This document shows positions 1 to 8,313 of a DNA stretch of 64,000 nucleotides, piece after piece. The notes beneath the pieces were generated by a model. That model saw only the letters and a program-made list of their open reading frames with translations. It had not been told where the DNA came from and did no database searches. The first letter of the stretch is position 1. Every line of letters begins with the position of its first letter. A program made the translations under genes and the position numbers. The DNA is from Streptomyces seoulensis. Lineage in GTDB: Bacteria > Actinomycetota > Actinomycetes > Streptomycetales > Streptomycetaceae. The stretch spans positions 4,439,001-4,503,000 of the forward strand of contig NZ_AP025667.1 in the NCBI RefSeq assembly GCF_022846655.1, read 5' to 3'.

Positions 1-408
1 GACCGCGCGACCAACCCCAACTACGGTGTGCTGCTGCGGGCGGTGACCCAGGAGGGCCGCGAGATCGTGCGCGGTGAGGGTGCCGGCACCGGCCGCACCG
101 ACGCGATCTCCACCGGCCTGCGCTATCCGAAGCCCGAGTCCGATGACGACGACGCGACCCCGGAGACGGTGTGTCTCCAGGTGACCAACTCCTTCTCGGC
201 CACCGCCGGTGTGAAGACCACGCCTGGCATGCCGCTGGAGCTGACGGTCGACGTGGTCGACGGCCCCTCCGCCTCCTCCGACGTGGCCTCCTTCGGCCTC
301 GGCCGGGGCTGGTGGCTGCTGGCCGCGCTGGTGCTGACCGGTTTCGTCGCGGGTCTGCTGTGGGGCTGGCTGTCCCGCTGGCGGGTCGCGGTCTGGAGGA
401 CGAACTGA
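1..408 (+). CDS. C-terminal end of a membrane-anchored protein (partial)
   Basis: The reading frame is open from the first base of the window, so the start lies upstream. The last 135 residues are visible: an extracytoplasmic-looking segment with an acidic stretch (ESDDDDATPE) and then one hydrophobic helix (WWLLAALVLTGFVAGLLWGW), followed by a short Arg-rich tail. This is a type I membrane topology. The stop overlaps the next start (TGATG), so the two genes are translationally coupled, and both encode secreted proteins with a C-terminal anchor. The catalytic or binding part is outside the window and I cannot name the family. Confidence 0.7.
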   Translation, partial: DRATNPNYGVLLRAVTQEGREIVRGEGAGTGRTDAISTGLRYPKPESDDDDATPETVCLQVTNSFSATAGVKTTPGMPLELTVDVVDGPSASSDVASFGLGRGWWLLAALVLTGFVAGLLWGWLSRWRVAVWRTN

Positions 409-1208
409 TGCGTGCGACACGTGTGCTGAGCGCGGCCCTGCTGACGCTGGGCCTGGCGGCCGCCCCCGCCGCGGCCGACTCCTCCCCCTCCCCGAGCGCC
501 TCGGCGGACGGCAAGGCGCCCACCCAGGCGGGCACGTCGTTCCGTACGGCGGCCGAGATGGACCAGGGGCAGACCGCCACCGCCTCCGCCTCGACCGGTG
601 ACTACCTGTACTGGTCGTTCCCGGCCGACACCGGGCAGCGTCCGACCGTCAAGGCGACGGTGAAGCTGCCGGACACGCACGCCGCGCAGACCTGGCAGCT
701 CGACGTCTACGACGGCCTGCGCCGCCACCAGTCCTGCATGTACGGCGCGGCCACCCGCACCGCCGAGCAGGGCACGGCCACGGTCGAACTGGCCTGTGTG
801 CTGCGCACGGTGCGCGCCTGGTCGGAGCCGTGGGCCAACGACCCGCTGCCCGGCACCTACTACGTCCGGCTGACGGTGCTGAACCTCGGCTCCGCCGACC
901 TCGGCCTGCCGGTGCGGGCCGAGGTCCGCGCGGACTCGAAGAACATCGGCGGCGCGGCGGCCGTGGACGGCTCGCTCGGCAAGCCGCTCGTCCCCGGTAT
1001 CGCGGTCGAGTCCGACGCGGAGAAGGACGGTTCGAAGTCGGCCGTGCTCTCCGCGATCGAGCCGGACGACGGCTGGTCCTCGCACTGGTGGTCCAGCCGC
1101 TGGGTGTGGACCGCCGTCGGCGGCGTCCTGGCCGCACTGGCGGGCATCGGCGGATACGCCCTGACCCGCGGCCGCGGCCGCCCGGCGTACGTCCCACCGG
1201 GCGCCTGA
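408..1208 (+). CDS. Secreted, C-terminally membrane-anchored protein of unknown function
   Basis: The 266-residue product starts at the ATG overlapping the previous stop. The start is chosen because a clean signal peptide follows at once (MRATRVLSAALLTLGLAAAPAAA, cut near ADSS). A Ser/Pro-rich linker comes next, then a beta-rich extracellular domain with two Cys residues (QSCMYG and ELACVL) that could form a disulfide. A TM helix lies near residues 230-250 (VWTAVGGVLAALAGIGGYAL), with a basic tail. It is coupled to the preceding membrane protein, and the two may form one cell-surface complex. A strong hairpin terminator follows. No family is recognised. Confidence 0.75.
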   Translation: MRATRVLSAALLTLGLAAAPAAADSSPSPSASADGKAPTQAGTSFRTAAEMDQGQTATASASTGDYLYWSFPADTGQRPTVKATVKLPDTHAAQTWQLDVYDGLRRHQSCMYGAATRTAEQGTATVELACVLRTVRAWSEPWANDPLPGTYYVRLTVLNLGSADLGLPVRAEVRADSKNIGGAAAVDGSLGKPLVPGIAVESDAEKDGSKSAVLSAIEPDDGWSSHWWSSRWVWTAVGGVLAALAGIGGYALTRGRGRPAYVPPGA

Positions 1209-1213
1209 CCCGG

Positions 1214-1244
1214 ACGAAGGCCCGCCGTTCCGGCGGGCCTTCGT
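1214..1244. terminator. Bidirectional hairpin terminator
   Basis: A perfect 14-bp stem (ACGAAGGCCCGCCG, 1214-1227, with its complement at 1231-1244) has a 3-nt TTC loop. It sits between two convergent genes: the secreted protein ending at 1208 and the HxlR regulator ending at 1244. It can serve both strands. Confidence 0.85.
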
Positions 1245-1897
1245 CATTTCCGCAGCGCCTTGGCGAGGGCCCCGTCACCGGTCACCGTGACCCGCCCCGC
1301 CCGCACCGCGTCGGCGATCCCCGACTCACCCCGGCAGACCTCCGCACAGGTCGCCGCGTCCATCACCAGCCGGGCATCGGCAGCCACCGGCGCCGGTCCG
1401 TGCCCGTACACCGGCCCGTCCTCCGCGCCGACGTACAGATGGAACTCACCGTCCTCCGTGCTGATCTCGGCCACTCCGGCGCCCACCTGCGCCGCGTCCA
1501 GCGCCGCCAGCAGCGGCAGTGCCGACCAGTGGGCCCGTACCGCGTCGGTGGGCCGCAGTTCCGCCAGCGCGGGGCTGCCCCACTCCCCCAGTGCGTGCAG
1601 CACGGGCAGCAAGTCCCGTCCGCGCGAGGTCAGTTCGTACACATAGGCGGCGCCCGGCGGGGGGAGCTTCCGCCGGCCGGCGAGTCCGTCGCGCTCCATG
1701 TCCTTGAGCCGGGAGGCGAGTACGTCCGTGCTCACGCCGGGCAGGTCCGCGTGCAGGTCGGTGTAGCGGCGGGGCCCGGCCAGCAGCTCCCGGACGATCA
1801 GCAGGGTCCAGCGGTCCCCGACGAGGTCGAGGGCGCGGGCCGCGGAGCAGTACTGGTCGTAGCGTCGGCGAGGTGGCATGCGACGCAGTCTAGACAT
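1244..1897 (-). CDS. HxlR-family transcriptional regulator
   Basis: The 217-residue product starts at 1897 (MSRLRRMPPRRR). An ATG at 1879 (211 aa) is the alternative. Residues ~12-105 are an HxlR winged helix: YCSAARALDLVGDRWTLLIVRELLAGPRRYTDL followed by STDVLASRLKDMERDGL. The remaining ~100 residues resemble the SCP2-like ligand domain often fused to actinobacterial HxlR proteins. The gene is divergent from an aminotransferase gene, and the 69-bp gap is filled with overlapping inverted repeats, so it probably represses itself and/or that gene. The effector is unknown. Confidence 0.85.
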   Translation of the reverse strand: MSRLRRMPPRRRYDQYCSAARALDLVGDRWTLLIVRELLAGPRRYTDLHADLPGVSTDVLASRLKDMERDGLAGRRKLPPPGAAYVYELTSRGRDLLPVLHALGEWGSPALAELRPTDAVRAHWSALPLLAALDAAQVGAGVAEISTEDGEFHLYVGAEDGPVYGHGPAPVAADARLVMDAATCAEVCRGESGIADAVRAGRVTVTGDGALAKALRK

Positions 1898-1907
1898 GTT
1901 GTTGGAC

Positions 1908-1937
1908 TTACCAAGCTCCCACTTGGTAAAACCAAGT
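1908..1937. promoter_or_regulatory. Operator: overlapping inverted repeats in the hxlR/aminotransferase divergent promoter
   Basis: Three copies of the half-site CCAAG(T)/(A)CTTGG occur. TTACCAAG (1908-1915) faces CTTGGTAA (1922-1929), and ACTTGGT (1921-1927) faces ACCAAGT (1931-1937) with a 3-bp spacer. The position between divergent starts (1897 and 1967) fits binding by the HxlR protein. The binding itself is inferred. Confidence 0.6.
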
Positions 1938-1966
1938 ACCACCAGTTTCCGGAGGGGTTGCGGCGC

Positions 1967-3175
1967 ATGGAGTTCCGGCAGTCGAACAAGCTCAGCGAGG
2001 TCTGCTACGAGATCCGCGGCCCGGTGATCGAGCACGCGGACGCGCTGGAGGAGGCGGGGCACAGCGTGCTGCGCCTGAACACCGGCAACCCCGCGCTCTT
2101 CGGTTTCGAGGCGCCGGAGGAGATCACCCAGGACATGATCCGGATGCTCCCCCAGGCCCACGGCTACACCGACTCGCGCGGTGTCCTCTCGGCCCGGCGG
2201 GCGGTGGCCCAGCGCTACCAGACCCTCGGCCTGGAGGTGGACGTCGACGACGTCTTCCTGGGCAACGGCGTCTCCGAGCTGGTGTCCATGGCCGTGACGG
2301 CGCTGGTGGAGGACGGCGACGAGATCCTCATCCCGGCCCCGGACTTCCCGCTCTGGACGGCAGTGACGACGCTGGCGGGCGGCAAGGCCGTGCACTACCT
2401 GTGCGACGAGCAGTCCGACTGGGCGCCCGACCTGGCCGACATGGCGTCGAAGATCACCGACCGCACCAAGGCCCTGGTCATCATCAACCCGAACAACCCG
2501 ACCGGCGCGGTGTATCCGAAGGAGGTCGTCGAGGGCATCCTCGACCTGGCCCGCCGCCACGGCCTGATGGTGTTCGCGGACGAGATCTACGACCAGATCC
2601 TCTACGACGGCGCCGTCCACCACTCGGCCGCGGCCCTCGCCCCCGACCTGGTCGTCCTCACCTTCTGCGGCCTGTCCAAGACCTACCGGGTGGCGGGCTT
2701 CCGCTCCGGCTGGCTGGTGGTCACCGGCCCCAAGCAGCACGCGAAGAACTACCTGGAGGGCCTGACCATGCTGGCCTCCATGCGGCTGTGCCCCAACGCC
2801 CCCGCCCAGTACGCCATCCAGGCCGCGCTCGGCGGACGCCAGTCCATCCACGAACTCACCGCGCCCGGCGGCCGGCTGTACGAGCAGCGGAACGTGGCCT
2901 GGGAGAAGCTGAACGAGATCCCGGGCGTCTCCTGCGTCCGCCCCAAGGGCGCGCTGTACGCCTTTCCGCGCCTCGATCCCAAGGTGCACAAGATCCACGA
3001 CGACGAGGAGTTCGTCCTCGACCTCCTGCTCCGCGAGAAGATCCAGGTCGTGCAGGGCACCGGCTTCAACTGGCCCACCCCCGACCACTTCCGCATCCTC
3101 ACCCTTCCCCACGCCGACGACCTGGAGGCGGCGATCGGCCGTATCGGACGCTTCCTGAGCGGGTACCGGCAGTAG
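1967..3175 (+). CDS. PLP-dependent aminotransferase, AlaA-like (alanine-glutamate type)
   Basis: This is a 402-residue fold-type I class I/II aminotransferase, close in length to E. coli AlaA (about 405 aa). It shows LNTGNPALFGFEAP near the N-terminus, the NPNNPTG substrate/PLP motif, the PLP-phenol Asp in FADEIYDQILY, and the Schiff-base lysine in CGLSKTYRVAGFRSGW. AlaA-type enzymes make alanine from pyruvate and glutamate in the cytoplasm. GGAGGGG ends ten bases before the ATG. Placement opposite an HxlR regulator suggests regulated rather than housekeeping expression. Exact substrates cannot be fixed from sequence. Confidence 0.88.
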   Translation: MEFRQSNKLSEVCYEIRGPVIEHADALEEAGHSVLRLNTGNPALFGFEAPEEITQDMIRMLPQAHGYTDSRGVLSARRAVAQRYQTLGLEVDVDDVFLGNGVSELVSMAVTALVEDGDEILIPAPDFPLWTAVTTLAGGKAVHYLCDEQSDWAPDLADMASKITDRTKALVIINPNNPTGAVYPKEVVEGILDLARRHGLMVFADEIYDQILYDGAVHHSAAALAPDLVVLTFCGLSKTYRVAGFRSGWLVVTGPKQHAKNYLEGLTMLASMRLCPNAPAQYAIQAALGGRQSIHELTAPGGRLYEQRNVAWEKLNEIPGVSCVRPKGALYAFPRLDPKVHKIHDDEEFVLDLLLREKIQVVQGTGFNWPTPDHFRILTLPHADDLEAAIGRIGRFLSGYRQ

Positions 3176-3246
3176 CCGCGCGCCAGGGCTGTCAGTGCCC
3201 GGCCGTACGCTTCGAGGACCAGAAGCGGACCGGAGGGAGCACCGCC

Positions 3247-3852
3247 GTGGCACGACCGCCCACCGCCGCGCAGCGGCGCGTCATCGAGGCCGCCGACCCC
3301 GACACCGGGCGGCTGCGGGGTACCGACGCCCAGCTCGCCGCCCTCGTCCGGCACGGCCTCGCCTTCCGTCACCCCCGCCCGCCCCACGACCACTTCCTGA
3401 CCCCCGCGGGCCACCGCCTGCGCGAGGCCGAACCGGAGCCCGCGCCCGCCGCCGAGCCCGGTGGCGTCTTCGCGGCACGGGTCGGTGGCGGCGAGGAGGC
3501 GCCACCCGGACCGTCCAGAGCCCGCGAGGTGCGCGAAGCCTGGCAGGGCCTGCTGGAGCTGCGCCGCATGACCAACCCGGACAGCGCCACCGACCGGCCC
3601 TGCGGCTGGGAACGCACCCACCTGGTCCGGGCCGCCGCCCTGGCCCTGGAGGCGGCCGGGCACCAGCCGGAGAGCGGCGGGATACCCGGCTACCGCGTCC
3701 GCGCCACCCCGCAGCCGGAGGCGGTCGCGGTGTACGGCCCGGCACTCCAGCCGTACGCGGCCACCCTGGAGGCGGCGGGCTGGCAGTGCGGCGAGTACAC
3801 CGAGGCACGCACCAGAGCCCGCCATCTCCTCGCTTCCCCGCGCCGGGTGTGA
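3247..3852 (+). CDS. Conserved hypothetical protein
   Basis: The 201-residue protein starts at GTG with an upstream GGAGGG. The N-terminal ~60 residues (AAQRRVIEAADPDTGRL to HFLTPAGHRLRE) look like a small winged-helix-like unit. A Pro/Ala/Glu-rich linker follows, then a C-terminal Ala-rich region (WERTHLVRAAALALEAAGHQ, AVYGPALQPYAATLEAAGW) built of helix-strand repeats. No catalytic motif or membrane segment is visible. It lies in the same orientation between the aminotransferase and the thioesterase, with short gaps. I do not recognise the family. Confidence 0.75.
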   Translation: MARPPTAAQRRVIEAADPDTGRLRGTDAQLAALVRHGLAFRHPRPPHDHFLTPAGHRLREAEPEPAPAAEPGGVFAARVGGGEEAPPGPSRAREVREAWQGLLELRRMTNPDSATDRPCGWERTHLVRAAALALEAAGHQPESGGIPGYRVRATPQPEAVAVYGPALQPYAATLEAAGWQCGEYTEARTRARHLLASPRRV

Positions 3853-3903
3853 CGGACATGCCAAGATCGACGGGCTGGACCAGGAGCGTACGAAGGGGAA
3901 GCA

Positions 3904-4326
3904 GTGAGCGAGCCGTTTTCCGTCCGGATCACCGTCCGCGGGTACGAGACCGACGTGCAGGGCCATGTGAACCAGAGCGTGTACCTCAACTACGCCGAGC
4001 ACGCCCGCTGGTCGCTGCTGCGCGCGGCGGGCATCAGCCAGGCCGAGCTGGTCGGCGGGGGTGTGGGGCCGGTCGCCCTGGAGACGACGATCCGCTACCG
4101 CCGTGAACTCCTCGCCGGTGACGAGATCGTCGTGACCTGCTCCTTCGAGTGGGGCGAGGGCAAGACGTTCCGGATCGGGCAGACGGTCGCCAAGGCGGAC
4201 GGCACCGTGGCCGCCGAGATCACCGCGGTCGGCGGCCTGATGGACCTGGCCGCCCGCAAGCTGGTGCCCGACCCTCGGGAGCGCTTCCGCAAGCTCGCCT
4301 CGGACCCGGCCCTCTTCGGTCTGTGA
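3904..4326 (+). CDS. Acyl-CoA thioesterase, hot-dog fold (4-hydroxybenzoyl-CoA thioesterase type)
   Basis: The 140-residue length is typical of single hot-dog thioesterases. The N-terminus carries the family signature: RGYETDVQGHVNQSVYLNYAEHARW, where D-x-x-GHVN holds the catalytic Asp and the Tyr/Asn environment. ETTIRYRRELLAGDEIVV is the following strand pair. It would hydrolyse an acyl- or aroyl-CoA in the cytoplasm. The start is GTG (3904). The gene converges on the deaminase gene with a 23-bp gap. Confidence 0.85.
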   Translation: MSEPFSVRITVRGYETDVQGHVNQSVYLNYAEHARWSLLRAAGISQAELVGGGVGPVALETTIRYRRELLAGDEIVVTCSFEWGEGKTFRIGQTVAKADGTVAAEITAVGGLMDLAARKLVPDPRERFRKLASDPALFGL

Positions 4327-4349
4327 GCGCCGGACCAGGGACCCGCTGA

Positions 4350-5729
4350 TCAGTCCCCGGCGGCGATCCGCGCGAGCCGCCGGGCCTGTTCGCGGGTGGT
4401 CCGGGCGAGCCGCTCCTCGTCCACGTGCAGCAGCACCCCGTCCGCCACGACCTGGCGCCCGCCCACGAACGAGGCCGTGACCGGGGCGGGAGCGCCGAGC
4501 ACGAGCGCCGCCACCGGGTCGGCGATGGAGGCGTGGGCCAGGGTGTCCATGCGCCACAGGACCAGGTCGGCGAGTTTTCCGGGCTCCAGGGAGCCGATCT
4601 CCCGCGCCCGGCCCAACACCTGGGCGCCACCGTAGGTGCCGAGGCGGAGGGCCTGGCGGGTGGTCAGCGCGGCCTCCCGGTGCGGGCCGAGACGGTTCAC
4701 GAGCAGGGCGTTGCGCAGTTCGGTGTGGAGTTCGCCGGACTCGTTGGAGGCCGTGCCGTCCACGCCCAGCCCGACCGGGACGCCCGACCTCAGCAGGTCC
4801 GGCACCCGCGCGATCCCCGCCGCCAGCCGGGCGTTGGAGGACGGGCAGTGGGCGACCCCCGTGCCGGTGCGGGCGAAGGCGGCGATGTCGGAGTCGTTCA
4901 TGTGGACGCAGTGAGCCATCCACACGTCCTCGCCGAGCCAGCCGGTGGACTCGAAGTAGTCGGTCGGGCCCATGCCGAACAGCTCGTGGCAGAACTTCTC
5001 CTCCTCCACCGTCTCCGAGCCGTGGGTGTGCAGCCGCACCCCGAGCCGCCGCGCCAACTCGGCTCCCTGCCTCATCAGTTCGGTGGAGACGGAGAAGGGC
5101 GAGCAGGGCGCGACCGCGACCTGGGTCAGCGCGCCGAAGGCGGGGTCGTGGTGTTCGCGGACGGTGGCCTCGGTGGCGGCCAGCGCGTCGTCCAGGCTCT
5201 CCACCGCGAAGTCCGGCGGCAGGCCGCCATCCGACTCGCCCCGGTCCATGGAGCCGCGGGCCAGGGTGAAACGGACGCCCGTGTCACGGGCGGCGCGCAC
5301 GATCGCGCCGGACAGGTCGCCGGTGCCGCGCGGGTACACGTAGTGGTGGTCCATCGCGGTGGTGACGCCGCCTCGGGCCATCACCGCCAGCGAGCCGCGC
5401 GCGGCCGCGGACACCATCTCCTCGTCGATGCGCGCCCAGGTCGGGTAGAGGGCGACCAGCCAATCGAAGAGGTTGTGGTCGGCGGCCAGGCCCCTGGTGA
5501 GCCACTGGTAGAAGTGGTGGTGGGTGTTGACCAGGCCGGGGGTGACCAGGTGCCCGGTGGCGTCGATCCGGCGCGTGACACCGGTCAGCCCCTCGGGGGC
5601 CGGGCCCGCGCCGACCGACTCGATCCGGTCGTCCGCGATGACGACGTGCCCCGTGGCGTACTCGGTGTCGTCGGCGTCCACGGTGGCGATCGCACAGTTC
5701 TCGATGACGATGCGCTCGGCTGCTGCCAC
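4350..5729 (-). CDS. 8-oxoguanine deaminase (COG0402 amidohydrolase)
   Basis: The 459-residue metal-dependent amidohydrolase has PGLVNTHHHFYQWLTRG (metal His pair; the HHHFYQ-LTR form is typical of 8-oxoguanine deaminases), LHTHGSET, MAHCVHM (metal His) and GLGVDGTASNES (metal Asp). The enzyme converts 8-oxoguanine to urate and ammonia. It is the last gene of a minus-strand set with uricase, HIU hydrolase and OHCU decarboxylase, whose substrate is that same urate, and this supports the assignment. The start is GTG at 5729. Guanine or other purine-analogue deamination is the main alternative. Confidence 0.85.
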   Translation of the reverse strand: MAAAERIVIENCAIATVDADDTEYATGHVVIADDRIESVGAGPAPEGLTGVTRRIDATGHLVTPGLVNTHHHFYQWLTRGLAADHNLFDWLVALYPTWARIDEEMVSAAARGSLAVMARGGVTTAMDHHYVYPRGTGDLSGAIVRAARDTGVRFTLARGSMDRGESDGGLPPDFAVESLDDALAATEATVREHHDPAFGALTQVAVAPCSPFSVSTELMRQGAELARRLGVRLHTHGSETVEEEKFCHELFGMGPTDYFESTGWLGEDVWMAHCVHMNDSDIAAFARTGTGVAHCPSSNARLAAGIARVPDLLRSGVPVGLGVDGTASNESGELHTELRNALLVNRLGPHREAALTTRQALRLGTYGGAQVLGRAREIGSLEPGKLADLVLWRMDTLAHASIADPVAALVLGAPAPVTASFVGGRQVVADGVLLHVDEERLARTTREQARRLARIAAGD

Positions 5730-5767
5730 GGTTCGTCCTTCGCTCTCAGAGGTCTCGCAGAGGTTGC

Positions 5768-6691
5768 TCAGAGGTTGGTGAGGTCCACCGGGATCGCCGC
5801 CTCGCGGCCCTCGCGGAGGACGGTAGCCTCGATCAGGCCGTAGGGCCGGTCGGCGGCGAGGTACACCTCGTTGTCGTTGGTCAGCCCGAAGGGCGTGAGG
5901 TCGGCCAGGAAGTGGTGCTTGTTCGGCAGGGAGAGCCGGATCTCGTCGATCTCGGGGCGCTCCCCGACCACCCGCGCGCCCATCTCGTACAGGGTCTGCT
6001 GGAGGGAGTAGGAGTACGTCCCCGCGAAGGCTTCCAGCAGGTGGCGCCGGGTCTCGGCGTAGGAGGCGTCCCAGTCGGGCGTGTCGTCCCCGCCGGTCCA
6101 GCCGTACCGCCAGCGGGCGCTCACCTCGGTGGCCAGCACCCGGTCGTGCGCCTCTGGCAGGGTCGTGTACTCGTCCTTGGCGTAGCCCCAGAACTCGGAG
6201 TCGGTGGAGTTGAGCACCACCATGTCCTTGAGCCCGGAGACGACCTGCCAGGACGTGCCGTCGTGGAAGACCTGGGTGAGCCGGACCTCCTGGCCCTTGC
6301 GGACGAAGGAGTGGCCGCCCTCGGCTGCGCCGGGCAGCGCGATCCGCTCCCAGTCGTACTCCTCGATGCGGATGCGCGCGGTCCCGATCGCCTCCTGGGA
6401 GGTGACGAAGTGCCGGGCGAGGTGGATGCCGAACTGCTCGGCGGACTCGATGCCGTGCTGCTTGGCGAACGCGTACACCGTGTTCTTGGTGGTGTCGGTC
6501 GGCAGTACGTGCGCGTTGGAGCCGGAGTAGTGGACGTCGTCCATGTCGCCGCTCAGGGTGACGGAGACGTTGAGGTCCTTGATGTGGTGGGTGGCGCCGT
6601 CTCGCGTGATCCTGACGACCCGGTTCTCGGCCTTGCCGTACTGGTTCTGCGCCAGGACCGCGGGCCCGTCCGGGCGGGACGTTTCTGCCAT
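5768..6691 (-). CDS. Urate oxidase (uricase)
   Basis: The 307-residue cofactor-free oxidase converts urate, O2 and water to 5-hydroxyisourate and H2O2. Diagnostic parts are YGKAENRVVRI (first Lys of the T-fold), VLPTDTTKNTVYAFAK (catalytic Thr-Lys dyad region), SEFWGYAKDEYTTLPE, and LPNKHHFLADL near the C-terminus (substrate-binding Asn/His). The length matches other bacterial uricases. It lies 5 bp downstream of the HIU hydrolase gene, whose substrate it makes, so it is in one operon with it. Confidence 0.95.
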   Translation of the reverse strand: MAETSRPDGPAVLAQNQYGKAENRVVRITRDGATHHIKDLNVSVTLSGDMDDVHYSGSNAHVLPTDTTKNTVYAFAKQHGIESAEQFGIHLARHFVTSQEAIGTARIRIEEYDWERIALPGAAEGGHSFVRKGQEVRLTQVFHDGTSWQVVSGLKDMVVLNSTDSEFWGYAKDEYTTLPEAHDRVLATEVSARWRYGWTGGDDTPDWDASYAETRRHLLEAFAGTYSYSLQQTLYEMGARVVGERPEIDEIRLSLPNKHHFLADLTPFGLTNDNEVYLAADRPYGLIEATVLREGREAAIPVDLTNL

Positions 6692-6696
6692 GAAAG

Positions 6697-7041
6697 CTAG
6701 CTCCCTCGGTATACGGAGTAGCCGAACGGGCTGAGCAGCAGCGGGACGTGGTGGTGCTCCCCGGCCCGGACGGCGAAGGTGACGGTCACCTCCGGGAAGA
6801 ACGCGCCCCGGTCCTCGCCGAGGTAGGGCTCCACGGCGAAGTCGAGCCGCACCTGGGCGGTCCCCTCGGGCGGGGCCGGCAGGTCCCGGCAGCGGCCGTC
6901 GGCGTCGGTGACCGACTCGCCCAGCGGCCGCCAGTCGGCGCCTGAGCCGGTGCGGGCCGAGAGGCGGACGGTGACGCCCCGGGCGGGGCGGCCGAGCGAG
7001 GTGTCCAGGACGTGCGTGGACACGGAGGCGGTGGTGGTCAT
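6697..7041 (-). CDS. 5-hydroxyisourate hydrolase (transthyretin-like)
   Basis: The 114-residue protein has the three HIUase signatures: STHVLDTSLGRPARGV (catalytic His), a central Arg-rich strand, and the C-terminal PLLLSPFGYSVYRGS ending in the invariant YRGS. It hydrolyses 5-hydroxyisourate to OHCU, between uricase and OHCU decarboxylase. ATGA overlap with the upstream decarboxylase gene and the 5-bp gap to uricase indicate one transcript. Confidence 0.94.
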   Translation of the reverse strand: MTTTASVSTHVLDTSLGRPARGVTVRLSARTGSGADWRPLGESVTDADGRCRDLPAPPEGTAQVRLDFAVEPYLGEDRGAFFPEVTVTFAVRAGEHHHVPLLLSPFGYSVYRGS

Positions 7042-7559
7042 GGTTCAGGTGTCCTCGAAGAGACGAGTCGGGCCAGGCGGATGCGGTTGATCCTGCCCAG
7101 TTCGGCGCGGGCGGTCTCCCGTTCCCGCTCCGGCGTGTTGCCGAGCCGCTCCTTCAGGGCGTCGCGCATCTCCTCGCCGGTGAGGCCGGTGGCGCAGATC
7201 AGGAAGACATGGCCGAAGCGGTCCTGGTAGGCGAGGTTCAGTTCGAGCATCTCCGCGCGCAGGGCGCCGGAGGCGTCCGCCATGCCGCGCTGCTCCCGCG
7301 CGGAGGCGGGGTCGCCGGGCTTCGGGCGTCCGATCGGCGGGTGGCCCGCCATCGCCTCGGCCAGGTCCTCGGCGCCGAGTCCGGCCAGGGCCGCGTCGGC
7401 GGCGACGTACAGGTCTTCCGGGGTGGCGTACGGGCGGGCGACGAGGAGCAGGCGGGCCCAGGCGGTGGAGGCGCACACCTCGTGCAGGGCGGCGAGCGCG
7501 GCCTCTTCCCCGAGGGCGTTGAACCGGGCCAGGCCCAGGGGCGTGGCGGGCGAAGTCAC
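7038..7559 (-). CDS. OHCU decarboxylase
   Basis: The 173-residue protein converts 2-oxo-4-hydroxy-4-carboxy-5-ureidoimidazoline to S-allantoin. It carries the family motif HPPIGRPKPGDPASAREQRGM (catalytic His, then the SA-x-EQ stretch) and FGHVFLICATGLTGEEM near the C-terminus. It is the first gene of the urate operon. The start is GTG at 7559. The 125-bp gap upstream carries an inverted repeat that is the likely operator. Confidence 0.92.
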   Translation of the reverse strand: MTSPATPLGLARFNALGEEAALAALHEVCASTAWARLLLVARPYATPEDLYVAADAALAGLGAEDLAEAMAGHPPIGRPKPGDPASAREQRGMADASGALRAEMLELNLAYQDRFGHVFLICATGLTGEEMRDALKERLGNTPERERETARAELGRINRIRLARLVSSRTPEP

Positions 7560-7632
7560 GGGCGCCTCCGTGGCCGCGAGGGCCTTCGTGCCGGACGGGT
7601 GCCGTCAGCTAACGCCTCCCGGCGACGGCACG

Positions 7633-7647
7633 TCAACACTTTGTTGA
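7633..7647. promoter_or_regulatory. Operator-like inverted repeat of the urate operon
   Basis: TCAACA-CTT-TGTTGA is a perfect 6-bp inverted repeat with a 3-bp spacer. It sits in an unusually AT-rich patch (7631-7657) 74 bp upstream of the decarboxylase start. It probably controls the decarboxylase-HIUase-uricase-deaminase operon. The regulator could be the DauR-like protein just upstream or the PucR protein at 26.4 kb; neither assignment can be made from sequence alone. Confidence 0.55.
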
Positions 7648-7684
7648 AAATTCTGGGTTACCTGCCCCGGACGGCCGCCGGGGC

Positions 7685-8047
7685 TCAGCGCTCCTTCTCG
7701 CGGTTGAGGTAGTTGTAGATGGTGAAGCGGCTGACGCCGAGCGCCCCGGCCACCGTCTCCACGCCGTGCCGCACGGTGAAGGCGCCCCGCGCCTCCAGTG
7801 TCCGGACGGCCTCCTGCTTGGCCTTGCGGTCCAGATCGGCCAGCGGCCGGCCGTGTCTGCGCTCCAGGGCGGCGAGGATGTGGTCGAGGGAGTCCGCGAG
7901 CTGCGGCAGGCGTACGGCGACGACGTCGGCGCCCTCCCAGGCCAGCACCACGTCGTCGGGGCCCGCCTCGCCGGGTGGGAGCAGCTCCCCGCCCATGGCG
8001 TCGATGAGGGGTTTCACAGCCGCGACGAACGGCTCCTCGGCGGTCAC
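7685..8047 (-). CDS. DauR/YheO-like helix-turn-helix protein
   Basis: The 120-residue protein's last ~50 residues match the DauR-type C-terminal HTH: LDRKAKQEAVRTLEARGAF, then VAGALGVSRFTIYNYLN (recognition helix SRFTIYNYL). The N-terminal ~65 residues are a short acidic helical/strand region, much smaller than the PAS-like YheO domain of full-length DauR proteins. It lies immediately downstream of a small thiamine-binding-like gene (0-bp gap) and upstream of the urate operon on the same strand. It is a likely local regulator; the ligand is unknown. Confidence 0.8.
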   Translation of the reverse strand: MTAEEPFVAAVKPLIDAMGGELLPPGEAGPDDVVLAWEGADVVAVRLPQLADSLDHILAALERRHGRPLADLDRKAKQEAVRTLEARGAFTVRHGVETVAGALGVSRFTIYNYLNREKER

Positions 8048-8308
8048 CTACCGCCCCTCCCCGACCACGTTGACCTGGAGGGATATCCGGGTCGCCCCCG
8101 CTTGAAGACTCTGCCGCAGCAGCGCGTCCACGGCACCGAGCACCCCGTCGGCGCCGCCCTCGGCCATGGTGCCGAACGGGCCGAAGTCCACGGTGTCCAG
8201 CGCTGCTCCCTCGACCGCCTCGCGGGCCGCCAGGGCGTGCGCGGGAGGCACGTCCAGGTCGAAGGGTTCGGTCGTGAACTCCACGCGCAGTCTCAACGGT
8301 GCCCCCAT
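8048..8308 (-). CDS. Small MTH1187/YqgV-like (thiamine-binding-fold) protein
   Basis: The 86-residue protein's layout matches the MTH1187/YqgV fold: a first strand LRLRVEFTTEPF, a helix, then DFGPFGTMAEGG, a helix, and AGATRISLQVNV as the last strand. Family members read T/GPMGT-EG and GA-RV-T-I-I at the same places. Some members bind thiamine or hydroxymethylpyrimidine; here a ligand-sensing role beside the HTH protein is inferred only. It ends directly against that HTH gene. No clear ribosome binding site precedes the ATG; a palindrome sits there instead. Confidence 0.6.
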   Translation of the reverse strand: MGAPLRLRVEFTTEPFDLDVPPAHALAAREAVEGAALDTVDFGPFGTMAEGGADGVLGAVDALLRQSLQAGATRISLQVNVVGEGR

Positions 8309-8313
8309 GCTGT

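Noticed and set aside
1244..3253. Extension of the HxlR frame upstream to 3253 (669 codons)
   Set aside because: The upstream part lies antisense to the aminotransferase. The HxlR N-terminus and operator place the true start at 1897 or 1879.
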